A stretch of 64,000 nucleotides of DNA from Casuarina equisetifolia (taxonomy: Eukaryota; Streptophyta; Magnoliopsida; Fagales; Casuarinaceae): NCBI GenBank assembly GCA_028551475.1, contig CM052355.1, forward strand, positions 1,364,001 through 1,428,000, in the 5' to 3' direction. Below the pieces are notes generated by a model. That model was not told the DNA's origin. It did no database searches and saw only the letters and a list, made by a program, of their open reading frames with translations. A program made the position numbers and the translations under genes. Of the stretch, positions 48,028-59,488 are shown piece by piece (the stretch's first letter is position 1; each line of letters opens with the position of its first letter).

Positions 48028-51000
48028 ATGTCGGACGCCTTGATCAACGGGCTGGCGGGAGCCGGCGGAGGGATCATAGCTCAGCTCATCACCTATCCTC
48101 TTCAAACCGTATGATTTTTCCTCTTTTTATGTATCTTTCCCTCAAGCTTGTGCTTCGTTTTGCTTCTTCTCTGCAGCGGTTTGTAATTTTGTTGCGTATG
48201 GATCTGTAGGTAAATACTCGACAACAAACAGAGCGTGATCCAAAGAAGGAGAACAGGAAGCTTGGAACCATTCAACAAATGTGTCAGGTCTCTCCCTTGC
48301 TCTGTGGTTCTTTAAGCAACAATCAAATATAACACCGTTTTTCAGTTATTCTTTGCCCTTTAATGGGTATGAAAATGAAATTTTCCTTCCTTTTCTCGGC
48401 GACCAAACGGGACCTTTTTTGGCTTCTTTTTTTTTTTTACTGTATTTGTCTTATAATTGGAAATACGTGCAGGTGGTAAAGCATGAGGGATGGGGACGGT
48501 TGTACGGAGGGTTGACGCCGTCACTCGCGGGAACGGCTGCGTCTCAGGTGAACGCTTTAGCTTTCTGTGCTAATTAATTACCCGTTGCTTATAGTAATAT
48601 GATTGGAACTCTATTTTAGTTTACTAAGTGATTATTAGCGACCTTGCAAGTGATCAGCTATCGTGCACAGATACGATAATTGAACAAGAGTGCTCATATG
48701 GTATAGTATTTTTGGAATTAGCTGTGTAGTGGTGCAGACTGGGATAGATGGAGTATATTTTGTTTTTCAAGGCATGTGCCGTGTGGTCCCATGGACTGTG
48801 GAAAGTGTGCCAAAGCTATCTGCACCGACCTCAGTTTTTAGTTTGTATTCTCCTCCCAGAAGACCAACCGGAGGCTCATTCAACTTGTTAAGAAGACTGA
48901 AGTCTTAGATAAAGAGATAAATAAGTACACATATTGAACAACATAACGAAGAATCAAGTAGAATTTGAATTTGCAATTATAAACTTGTAACTTAAAACAT
49001 TGAAATTCTACAAATCTATGATATCACTTAATACTTAATACTGAGATCAAATATACAAAATATCAAACTTGGGTTTAACTAGAAATTTTCATTTGAATTA
49101 CGAAGACTTGGGATCAAATTTTGATGCATTTGAGAAGACCATCTCCAGTTCTATGGAATAGCGGGAGAGGGAGCACTCTTTTAGGTCAATTATGGAACTC
49201 TTGTTTAAAGACTGGCCAGATACTTTATGGTTATCTTCTTGTAACTTCAGTCGCATTCTCAACATCTTTAGTACCACATTATGCAGAGTTGGTTGTATCT
49301 TTTTTGCTTAAAAAAAAGTTTGTGTATTAATTTGCATTCCATAAATCTGCATCTGATAGTTAATTTAGATTTCTTTTTTCTTATATGCTTGCATTTTTAT
49401 GGTACAGGGTGTTTACTATTATTTCTATCAAATATTCAGGGACAAGGCTGAAGCTGCTTCACTTGAACGTATGAAAAAAGGGGTTGGTGATGGGTCGGTT
49501 GGAATGTTTTCATCACTTGTGGTGGCTGCTTTATCAGGGTGATCCATTTTGTTTGGATTTCCAGTATCTTAATTCATTACATTTCCCCTAATTTTCTTCA
49601 CAAATATATGTCTCTTGTTGACTTTGGTTACATGATTTATGGCTGAACAGTAATTGTTTCTTACTATTCACTAAAGCGTACTTGTAATTCCTTAAGTACC
49701 TACATTTAGTTGAGTACAGTCGTTGCTCAATCATCTTCTTCTCATTCTGATTATTTCTTTTAAAAAGTTCCTTTTTGCAGGTGTGTGAATGTGCTTTTGA
49801 CAAATCCTATATGGGTAGTTGTTACTCGCATGCAGGTAAAAAGAAAATTTTCATAAGCCTCAAGTTTCTTTCATGCCGTAAAATGTTGGATACAAAATTT
49901 TGATTTTCACATATGGTACTTGGTGCCCATTTTTTTATATTTATTTTTACGATTTACTTCAGCAGAAGTTAATATTGAAGTATTATTGGAACTACAGCTT
50001 GTTAAGTTTTTCCATGCCAACTCCTTAGCAATTCTCATGATCTGCAAAATAATAGTCCCGATAGTGTCCCAAGTAGCGGAAGTTGGAAGCTAATCTATGT
50101 GCTATATTCCTATCATAATATCTGTTTCCTAGTAAGGATTATGTTTTATGGATGGTCAAAAGTCAGAGTGGGAAGGTCTAATGAATTTAACTGCTAGGGT
50201 AAAACTCTGTAAATTCTTTTATGCAACTCTTTGTCTAATAGCTAAATAGTACTCCATTGATAATGTGTGATGGTAGTCTCAAAATATCCTTTAATTTCTC
50301 CGTTTTAGTATACATCTTCATGGTCTTATATTCTTTCAAATTCTGTACCCTATAATGTCACAACCGATGCTCTCCTTTTCAAATCGTGAAACTTTATGAT
50401 ATGCGTTTTATTTGATATTTTGTGAGGAATCCATTTCTGTCTTCGAAACTAATTTGAACAAAGTGAAACATTGGCCTTGTTGAGTCTAAGCTTTTAGTCT
50501 TTTTTGATTTTATCAATTCACTAATTTTTCCCTGCAGACACATTCGAAAGTCTCAAAGAAGTCCCACCCCGATCAGATACAGTCCACAACTCCAGATGAA
50601 ACAATTCTTGCCGCAACTGAGCTTCCTCCCTTTGGAACTGGTCATGCGGTAGGTATTCAATTACTTTTTCTTTAGAGTTTTCACCCTTTTATGGTGCAGG
50701 ATGGCATTAGAGCTTATAAGACTAATCCTTCAATTGGTTTTGAACTTCTGTACAAGATGTATAAGAGCAGTCATATTTAATCTAAATGGAGCAAATTTAA
50801 CCTCTAACACGGAGTGGTCAGCCAATTGATTGCCGAAGAGAGAACAGAAACAAAAGAGAATGTTTAACATTTACAAACATATAACGTTTTCAGTGCCAGT
50901 ACTGATCAATTGCAGCCAACTGAGGTCGCATCACCTTTATTTCACCTTGGAGAGCGAGTAATAAAAGTATTGTGTATTGGGGAGTAAAGAAAATGGGGAG

Positions 51001-52746
51001 AATATGAATAGCAGACTGATTAATGAGGAGGGAGCAGTAGTGCTGCAAACGGTCTTTTCTATTTGTTGGGTGCCGGCATTTGCAGATAATTTGCTTTATG
51101 CCTATGTACATTAAGGTCTGGACAGGAAGCATGACTATTTAGCTGTTGACTTCTTTATTGCCTTCAGTTTTGTAATGAATATGACACGAGCTTCGCTGCC
51201 TCTTTCTGTTTTGTCATCTATTGAGGAACATGTGCAGATTCAAGAAGTCTATGATGAAGCTGGAGTTTTGGGTTTTTGGAAAGGTGTACTCCCAACGTTG
51301 ATCATGGTACGTGAGAAGTGGCTCTTGTATGTGCTGAGGGAACATTACTGATTCTTTCTGCTATTGACTGCAGGTAAGCAACCCTTCCATACAGTTCATG
51401 CTGTATGAAACTATGTTGAAGAGGCTGAAGAAAAGACGTGCCTTGAGGGGGAAGGGCAACAATGGAGTAACAGCTTTAGAGGTTTGGACTCATTTCAACT
51501 CTCCACATTTTCAGCATCTTGGTCTTTCTTTTAGTTTCTATTTGAGATTTCAGCACTCCTATGGTTGTATGTTGCTTCATACCCCTTGAAATATGATTTT
51601 CTTTAAGTGACAAATTGCCTGATTTTGGTAGATATTTCTCCTTGGTGCCTTGGCGAAACTTGGAGCTACTGTTGTGACATATCCTCTTCTAGTTGTTAAG
51701 GTATATCAATGCTTATGGAGAAGTGTTGACCTAGTCACAGATTTAATTGATTGCAATTAGTTTCACATAATCTTGTTTTGTACCATTCCTTTTCAACTTC
51801 AGCCTTCTGAAGTTGATTGAATTGTTGTAAATCCTTGACTTATTTCTAATAACTAAAGTTTAAGTGCTACGTTAGTTCCTCTGAAGGGAAATTTCTAGCC
51901 CTTTGTTTAAATTTTAGCACAGTATTGGTTTTAGCTAGCTGAGACAGAAGTTTTGTCATTAACAAGAGGCAAATAAGATGGCCCTGGAAACAAGAAAGAG
52001 GAACAACTTGCCAATACTATAGGTTTTTCGGCAGAGATGGCTGAGTTCTGGCTTATAACCTTGAATCTGTTCTTGTTTTATTTTTTTAAATAACCTTTTA
52101 AGTACATATCTATTGAAGATGCTTACAAAATGACAGGTTGATCTATCAAACTTTAACTAATTTGTTGGTGTAACTTGTACTAGTTTCTTCATAATACCTT
52201 TCCATTGCAGGCCAGACTTCAAGCAAGACAGGATTCTACTGGAGATAAAAGGCGTCATTACAAAGGTTTGAATTGTTTTATGACCCTTTATTGAGAAACT
52301 TACCCTGAAAATATCCTTTTTCTTCTTTTTGTGTAGGTCTTATCTGTGGAAGTCCTGTGTAAGATAGACACGAAAGAATATGTAGCTCATTATTGCTTGC
52401 AAATTCGCTGAAACATTAGCATTTTCAGATTTTTTTGTTTAAGAGCAGATTGGTTAAATACTGCACAGGGCCATTATCATACTCTAGATCTAGTCTTTTG
52501 CTCTGTTGATTTTGCGAAGCTTATGATTTCCGTTTCCATTCCTTTAATTCAGGGACGTCGGATGCAATTATGAAGATGATCCGCTACGAAGGGTTCAATG
52601 GCTTTTACAAAGGCATGAGTACAAAAATTGTGCAGAGCGTTCTTGCTGCTGCTGTTCTGTTCATGGTCAAGGAAGAACTTGTGAGAGGTGCTCGATTCTT
52701 GCTTACCAGGGGTGCTAGTAACAAAGTGAAATCAAAGCCTACGTGA
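48028..52746 (+). CDS. PXN: Peroxisomal NAD carrier (PXN), mitochondrial carrier family, eleven exons
   Basis: Exons 48028-48108, 48210-48287, 48473-48547, 49408-49538, 49781-49835, 50538-50648, 51238-51306, 51374-51481, 51632-51700, 52211-52265 and 52553-52746 give 341 residues (Arabidopsis PXN about 331). The threefold carrier repeat is visible through its signatures: YPLQTVNTRQQ, NPIWVVVTRMQ and YPLLVVKARLQ, each followed by an EG/AG matrix-helix motif (HEGWGRLYGGLTPSL, EAGVLGFWKGVLPTL, YEGFNGFYKGMSTKI). The start MSDALINGLAGAGGGIIAQL and the end MVKEELVRGARFLL fit PXN (At2g39970). In Arabidopsis it sits in the peroxisome membrane and moves NAD, with AMP and CoA also reported, supporting beta-oxidation. 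All introns are GT-AG. SPC25 follows 1.07 kb downstream on the same strand, as in Arabidopsis. Confidence 0.95.
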
Positions 52747-53816
52747 CTCCTCTCCAATTCTTTTTCTTCTCGTCTCGCAATGTTAGTGGTTTATCATTGA
52801 TATTACGATTATGATCCTGTTATATATTCATTGGACTTACTGTACAACACATTTAGGCATCTTCCATATTGGATATTTAACTTGAATTCCAATTAATGCT
52901 TGCGCCTGATGGAGGCGTTAGTAGCCTTATCGCTAAGTTACCTGCCTGGGTTTGTGCTCAAAGCACCTTTGTTGAGATGGGAACATGAGAATTGGCGAAT
53001 GTTGTAGAATTGGACAATTGGAGAATGAGAATTGGCGCTCAAAGAGAGTGAAAGACAAAGACTTATGTTTTCAAGTCTTGTTTTTCTATTACGCACTAAA
53101 TACCTCTATAGAGGTTTAAAAGCCACCCTTGTAGAGTTGTTTTCTCAAGGCCGAGTAGAGTTTGACATTTATTCCTATTTCCGACGCCTTCATTGTTTCT
53201 TTATTAAAACATTACACTCTTTTTTCCAAAAGCATATAAGGTGATTGAAAGGTTGTATCTATAAAAAGGAATGTTATTTATTGCTATTGAAATTGATTTC
53301 AAACAATTTAAGAGACCACATTCTCTACCAATTTTTAAGCCTTATACTTTGCCTTACACACACCCTTTTGTATATTGGGTTTAAAGTTATACGAGATGGA
53401 GTAAATTTAAATTAATTTCATATTAAAAGGTTTAGAAGTAAAATTTAAAAATTAGTTTAAGAATTAGAATGTTTTATTTTTATTTAAATTTTACTAATTT
53501 TTTGTTATAAAACTCTCATTTTACATGCACTAAATTAAAAGTAATATGAGGTATTTTAATATCTCGTTTTTAAAAATAAAATTATTAAAAAATAAAAAAA
53601 TTCACAATATCTTTATATGATACAAAACATTTCAACAATATTATTTCCTAATTTTAGTATACATGCCTACACATAGAAATAACTATTGTTTTCCCTGCGC
53701 TGCGAACTTCGAAGAGGCAAATATAAAACGCTTTCAAGCAGTCAAGAGACTACGCTTAGCCCCCCACTGCTCATCTACTTCTCGCGCGGAAGCCGTAGAC
53801 GAGCTGTTCTCCCAAA
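52747..53816. other. Intergenic region, PXN to SPC25
   Basis: PXN 3' UTR, then AT-rich DNA. A 13-base word (gagaatgagaatt) occurs close to gagaattggcg repeats at about 52985-53035, a small local duplication. 53.66-53.82 kb is GC-balanced and probably the SPC25 leader. Confidence 0.45.
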
Positions 53817-56800
53817 ATGCAAGAGAAAAAACCAGAAACGGCTACCAAAAACCCGAAGAAGGCCAATATCCTGGATCATCACTCCATCAAGCACATCCTC
53901 GATGAGTCCGTCTCCGAGGTAAATTCGGCCGAAAGAGAACCCTAATTTTCGCCTTTTGTTCTGGCAGATCCGTGACCGTTCTCTTCTGGTTTGCTTTTTT
54001 TATTTTTTTTCGTTGTTTTGATTTGCTTTTGATAGATCGTGACGAGCCGTGGATATGTGGAAGACGTGAGGATGAGTAATGTAAGGCTGGTAATGGGAAC
54101 GATCATCATTATCATTGCTCTGGTGGCTCAGTTCTACAACAAGAAGTTCCCTGAGAACCGGAATTTTCTCATCGGCTGCATCGGATCATATCCTTTTTTT
54201 CTTTCCTGTTTCTTTGGAGTGTAAATTGAAAGGAAATTGTAATTTCTGCTTAATTTCAAAAGGAGTTTAGGGCTCTTTGTTGCAGGTTTTCAAAATATTT
54301 AGTTTTGTTGAGAATGTGTATGCGAAGTTGTTCGAGGAGACGTTATGAAAATTTAGCAGACTATAAATTGGCGTGGAGACATTATGTATGACATATGATT
54401 TCAAACAATTTCACCTTTCCTGACAATCAAATGAGAGGGCATGATCTGCCCACTTTCCAGGATTGTTTGATCTTTGACTCTGGCAAGTATATAGTCTTCA
54501 ATGGGTTGTTGCAGCTGATATCATACACAAAGGAGAAGAATGCGATTTTATTTACCTACCCTCCCGAGGTACACTTTATGGATTTGAAGGTTTTTGGTTT
54601 TTCTAGTAAATGTGTATGAATTTAGACATCCTATCTGTGCTTTGTCTTTTATAGAAAAATTATGCATTATGTTTGACAAAACTGCAGTTAAGTTTTTTTC
54701 AGAAGTTGTATGGTTACCTAAGTTATAACTACAGTTTTGTTCTACTTCTTATTTTCAGACGGAAAACCAGTATTATATTGCTGCTTCCCGATTCGTATGG
54801 AATTCATCACAAACAAAATCCTTCTGAATAAACTGATATTCTTAACAACTGCATCATTCTTATATATATATAGTTGTCAAATGTTTTGAGATACTGTCCA
54901 GTACCCTGCTTGCGATGCCAACTGTTTTATCTTCCATGTTTTCAATAGTAATCTAGCATTATCCCCTTGAGAGATATTAATGCAAACTTTAAGGTCTTAT
55001 GCAGATTCTCAATCCTTCAATAGTTTCATGCGATAATCGAGTTTTTCTTCCTTAAGATGATTTAATTAAGATATGGGTGCTGAATCTGCTGTGCTTGGTT
55101 TTCTTGATCACACACAGTGCTTCGTACTACCACATATTTGATAGAATTTAGCTACCTGTCTAATAGCTTCTTACTTTCATGGTGTCTTAATAGTAATGTT
55201 AGTTTTGAAAATTTGTCGTATCTACCTCTTCTGCCTCTCTGTGACAACATTCCTCCTCTTTCTAGCTCTGGATGGTGGCTTTTATTGTCGATTTCATAGT
55301 CTGATCTGGGGCGAGGGGACCATGCACCTCCTTAGAAAAATAATGTACTAGCATGAGTTGGATAGGAGAAGCCATGATGACCTGGAGATTTCAGCTCTCA
55401 AAGTATTCAGTAGTGGTACATTTTATGGGTTCATATTGGTTAGTGTGTTTGGTGTAATTCTTGGTTCACTGGGTGTATGGAAGGAGTCTAATGATCCAAT
55501 TTTCCTTCATTGCTTAATGTATGACTAGGACTAAGAGGGGTCTTATGTGGTTTGGGATGAAAGGCTGGAAGTAGGGCTACATACCAGCATGATTGGTTTG
55601 GGATTTTGTTGTTGCTTTTCCTTGTGCGGATCCTATTTCAATGGGAACTTGATGAGTCGATCCTCGATCCTCCTACACGTCTTGCTTTTACTGCTATGTC
55701 GGGAGTTACTCCATGTATTGCTTGACGTAAAACAGATAGTGGATTCGTTTCTGTCTTTTGTTGAATCTTTTCCATAGCTCGATAGATAATTTGATAAGCC
55801 AATGATTTTTTTCCGTTCAGAATTCCACCACAAGGTTGTTTGGACTTGTAAAATTGTTGCCAGGTTAATATGTGGTATTATTAGGTAGTCAACTGGGATG
55901 GGCTGAGGGTGTTGGCTTAGCTCGGAATTCTGATCTTTCGATTGTGGGGATAGCTCACAATGATTTTCTGGGCAATTGTTAGATCTGGGATCTTGCGATT
56001 TGAGGAATATCCATTGAGATAGCCAGGTGGTTAATGGCAACTCTGGAAAGGAAATGAAGCATTAATAGAAGCAAATCAACAATTTTTTTATTTTTTTCCC
56101 CCAGAGGACACGAATAGGATTTGTTAAGAGGATCTACCTGTTGCAAATGGCTGGTATATTGGTGGTGGAAGACTGCAGATCACTACAAATGGCAAGAAGT
56201 GAAGGGAGAGTGAGAGGGAATGAGAGGTGGCTGGCTGAATAGTCTGAGAAATGGAAAAAGGTGTAGGGCTTCTGAAAATCGTCTTTGTATTGCGCATTTC
56301 ATACTTTTTATTCTATCAGATCAGTTTACAAATAAGGAATTTAATTCCAAATTGAAAGTTCCACGTGACTGAATTTCTAATTTGAAACCACTATCCATCC
56401 TCGAGCCATTTGCTACAGTATTGGCTCAAATCGGCTCATGATTAATTGGGTTTGGATAGCTGGAAGCAATAGTAGTGGTACAAGTTGGAAAGTGAGGGGT
56501 TAGGCTTGCCAAAGCTTGAAGTTTGTGATAAGTCTTTCTAGACCAATGTTGATTTTGAGGTGTCCACAATTATCCATAAGGAAGAGTCGCCTTTTGGGGT
56601 GTTGTATTGTTTTATCTAACCTTAGTCTTCAGTGCCTATGGATACCTCCTTTATATATGACCGTGACCATGTCTCATCTCTCAATTAGTTCTGCCTATGA
56701 AATAAAAGTTAGGTAGGATGGGAGGAAACACAGCAGTGCATTTCGTTGTTTTGCGGTCAATTTACTATGCTCATGGTCTTAGAACAGTTGCAATGAAGTG

Positions 56801-57619
56801 AGCTCCCATACACCTTTGGTCTTATATACAACTGTACATCAAAGAATTACTTCTGGTTTAAACAATCTGCGAACTTTGGGCATCTGCTGATTCCTTTATA
56901 GATTGGAAGATTTAAGCTATGTTTATTAGTTCTAGATTTTCTGTTGCGATTAAGACCCCTTCTGAGGCTTGGCCTTAAATCTTGTCTTCATATGCATTTG
57001 CATTATCTTAAATCTTGTTTTTGTGCTTGATCGCTGAAGAAACAAAAACAAGACATACTTTTGGAGGAGTTGCTTCTTGAGTAAATCAATGGGTTGTTTG
57101 ATGAACAAGATCTTTCCACTCTGGAAATATATATAATATTTCTCCTTTTGATTGATCTGCTCAAAGATTAATTTTTGTATCATTGATGACTCAATTTGTT
57201 GCACTTGGTTAAAACATATTGAATGTTTGAGAAGATTTATTTGTTTAAATCTTAGTTCAATTTCTCTGTCCAGGGATCATTTACCAGCACTGGCTTGGTG
57301 GTGTCTTCCAAATTGCCAAGATTTTCAGAAATGTACACACTTACCATAGCAAGTGCAGATCCTAAATCAATTTCTGCAAATGAACCTGTGCAATTGACCA
57401 AAAATGTTACACAATGGTCTCTCTCTCTCTCTCTCTCTCGCTCTGTGGAGCTGCTTTTTTGGGTTTGGAAGTGCACTAATATACCCCTTGTTTACGTTTT
57501 GTGTTCTCTTGTGATGTTACAGGTTCACTAAGGATGGAATATTGGTGGAGGGCCTCTTCTGGAAAGATGTCGATGCTTTGATAGATCAATATGAAAGAGA
57601 ACCAAAGAAGAACAAGTGA
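53817..57619 (+). CDS. SPC25: Signal peptidase complex subunit 2 (SPC25), five exons
   Basis: Exons 53817-53918, 54036-54187, 54487-54568, 57274-57416 and 57523-57619 give 191 residues (Arabidopsis about 192). The order is as in the family: cytosolic N-terminus with [20 protein letters not shown]1 ([17 protein letters not shown]), short lumenal turn ([15 protein letters not shown]), TM2 ([12 protein letters not shown]), then the cytosolic domain starting [13 protein letters not shown] and containing [35 protein letters not shown] and FWKDVDALI, ending in a Lys-rich tail. SPC25 is a non-catalytic ER-membrane subunit that shapes the signal peptidase and its contact with Sec61. Intron 2 has U12-type signals with AT-AA ends (see that entry). 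Intron 3 is long (2.7 kb). Exon 4 is followed directly by a CT repeat within the donor region. Confidence 0.93.
54188..54486 (+). other. U12-type intron in SPC25, apparent AT-AA ends
   Basis: The intron begins ATATCCTTTTTT, a full match to the minor-spliceosome donor ATATCCTT. Near the 3' end, ATCTTTGAC (54470-54478) resembles the U12 branch site TTCCTTRAY at 7 of 9 places, about 10 bases from the exon. The flanking protein must read CIGS-YIVFNG to match the family (CIAL-YVVLNA). That requires exon 3 to start at G54487, so the intron ends in AA. Using the AG one base later gives TCT ATA TAG, an immediate stop. AT-AA ends are rare but reported for U12 introns. Confidence 0.7.
57419..57439. repeat. 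(CT)n microsatellite at the SPC25 intron 4 donor
   Basis: The donor of exon 4 (TG|gtctctct) runs straight into a CT repeat, so the U1-pairing positions beyond GT are off-consensus and a change in repeat length would begin at position +3. Confidence 0.85.
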
Positions 57620-59488
57620 TATTTAAATATCAAACTGGTCTCATCGTTCCGGGGATAATCAGCTCCAGACATTGTCTGATCCGGTAGTTGTTGGCACAGA
57701 GAACTCTAGCTATAGTGACTTTACTAAGACGGTTGTCATTGGCATCATGGTTTTTTCTTTTAACTAATTAACTGGAATTAAAGTATTTTCAGGTCTTACA
57801 AGACTGTTTAATCCATTATAGTAGATTCAGCAAGTGAAATCTGGAATATTTTGCCGTCTATTTTTCTTAAATCTCTCGTTCTCTTTCCAGTGTTCTTCAG
57901 CTTGCGACTTCCAAATGCTATGTGCTTTGAATGAGTAAGATGGTTTTAACCATCAAGATGTTGGTTGAGTGGGGAAATTACTGCCTGTTTCTGGTTAATG
58001 CTACTGGCGGGTGTATATCAAAGATCATGCTCAATATAATTTGTGGCTAATTGGATTTCTTCTCATCGTTGTTATGACGCATGGGTGAGCATCTGGATGC
58101 AATAAAGTACTTATCCATTTGGAATCGGAGCTATGCCACTTGGACAAGCAATTATGCACAAACTTTAGAGGATGGATTTCTCTTGGATTTGGTGAACCTT
58201 CAAATCACATGGTAGGGACCGGCTGTGAATGCAATGGATCATGTTCCACGCACATTAAAGCACACTTGAAACAGTGGGACGGAATTGAAAGCTAGAAAGA
58301 CTTCGAGTGACACATTCAGCATATCGCCCAGCATATGCCGCTAAGGTCCTTTCTCATTCGTCCCCTCCCCTCTCGTACGCGATTGATTGCAGTCGCTCTT
58401 CTCCCTTTCTTTTTTCTCTCTTTTTTATGTAAAAGAAAGGGAATTGTCACTGAGTTTTGCTAAAAAAATTTAAGTTTATAATAAATAATATTAGAGTTAA
58501 TTTTCATATGGTGTTATGCACCAAGCATAAACAAGAAATTTTTATTTTTTTAAATAAAGATAATATCATAACAATTTTTATTAATATTAATAAGACTATG
58601 CATAATAATTATATTTCAGATAAATATAAACTTAATTCTTAAAAGAAGTAAAATATCTTATATATCAATTTATCATATAAAAAAAAGGAGGTAAGAGATT
58701 TGACTATATAAACAAATTTGATTATTTGATTATTTGATTATTTGATTATTTGATTATTTAATTATTATTATTTATTTAGTTGGCTTTTTGAGGTGAAAAT
58801 GAATAGTATTTAATTGAATTTTTTTAAATGATTGGAATAAGTTTTTTCGTTATTTGACATCGGAGGAACTCCAGGCCGTAGTAATTTCTTTGATTATGAT
58901 TTTGTCAACTTCCGTCACGTGACCCTACAGTCAAAACTTTTGAGATTTTTATTTGGGCTTACCAGATTTAAGAACCGATGCGGGTCCCAGAGACGCAGAA
59001 TTTTGTGGATGGCTGCTGAAAAAGTCGCTATCATCCCAAACCGATCCTCGATGTAGAACAGAAACAGGGAGCTTAATAATTGGTCAAGGCGGTCCATTCA
59101 CCAGCCGAAGTAAAGTCGGCTAGCCTTGCCATGTGGCATCTCCCGAAACGTTGGGCTGCCTGGTCCCAGTTCTGCGTTGGGACCCGCGATGACGTGGAGC
59201 ATACGATGCAATCATGCGCGGATTTGAACCGACTTCGAAAATGGGATTTCATGAACCGCCTTCGGGTCCGTTAGGTCTCCAAGGGCCTTTATAAAACTGA
59301 CCCGGGATCACTTTATCGGTTTGTTTTGTGTGGGAGAAATTCTCCAACGGGCGTCGCTGCGATCGGATGCTAGGAGATTGGAGTTGGTTTGTGAGGTTCT
59401 GCTTCGGTTTCTGAATACTTCGAAGCGAAGGCTTCTAATCTGTTGGTAGTCTTTGATCTTTGTGAGGGAATTTGTTTTGAGATTGGAT
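57620..59488. other. Intergenic region, SPC25 to the right-edge gene
   Basis: SPC25 3' UTR, AT-rich middle with an 8-bp repeat at 58717-58769, then a GC-balanced stretch (58.9-59.49 kb) that is probably promoter and 5' leader of the next gene. A gatgacgtgga word near 59187 contains a TGACG/ACGT bZIP-type core; function not shown. Confidence 0.45.
58717..58769. repeat. Tandem 8-bp repeat (TTTGATTA)n
   Basis: About six copies of tttgatta in a row, the last ones decaying to taattattatt. Confidence 0.85.

Noticed and set aside
59080-59274. Short frame upstream of the right-edge gene
   Set aside because: No motif; fits a GC-balanced promoter and leader better than a gene.
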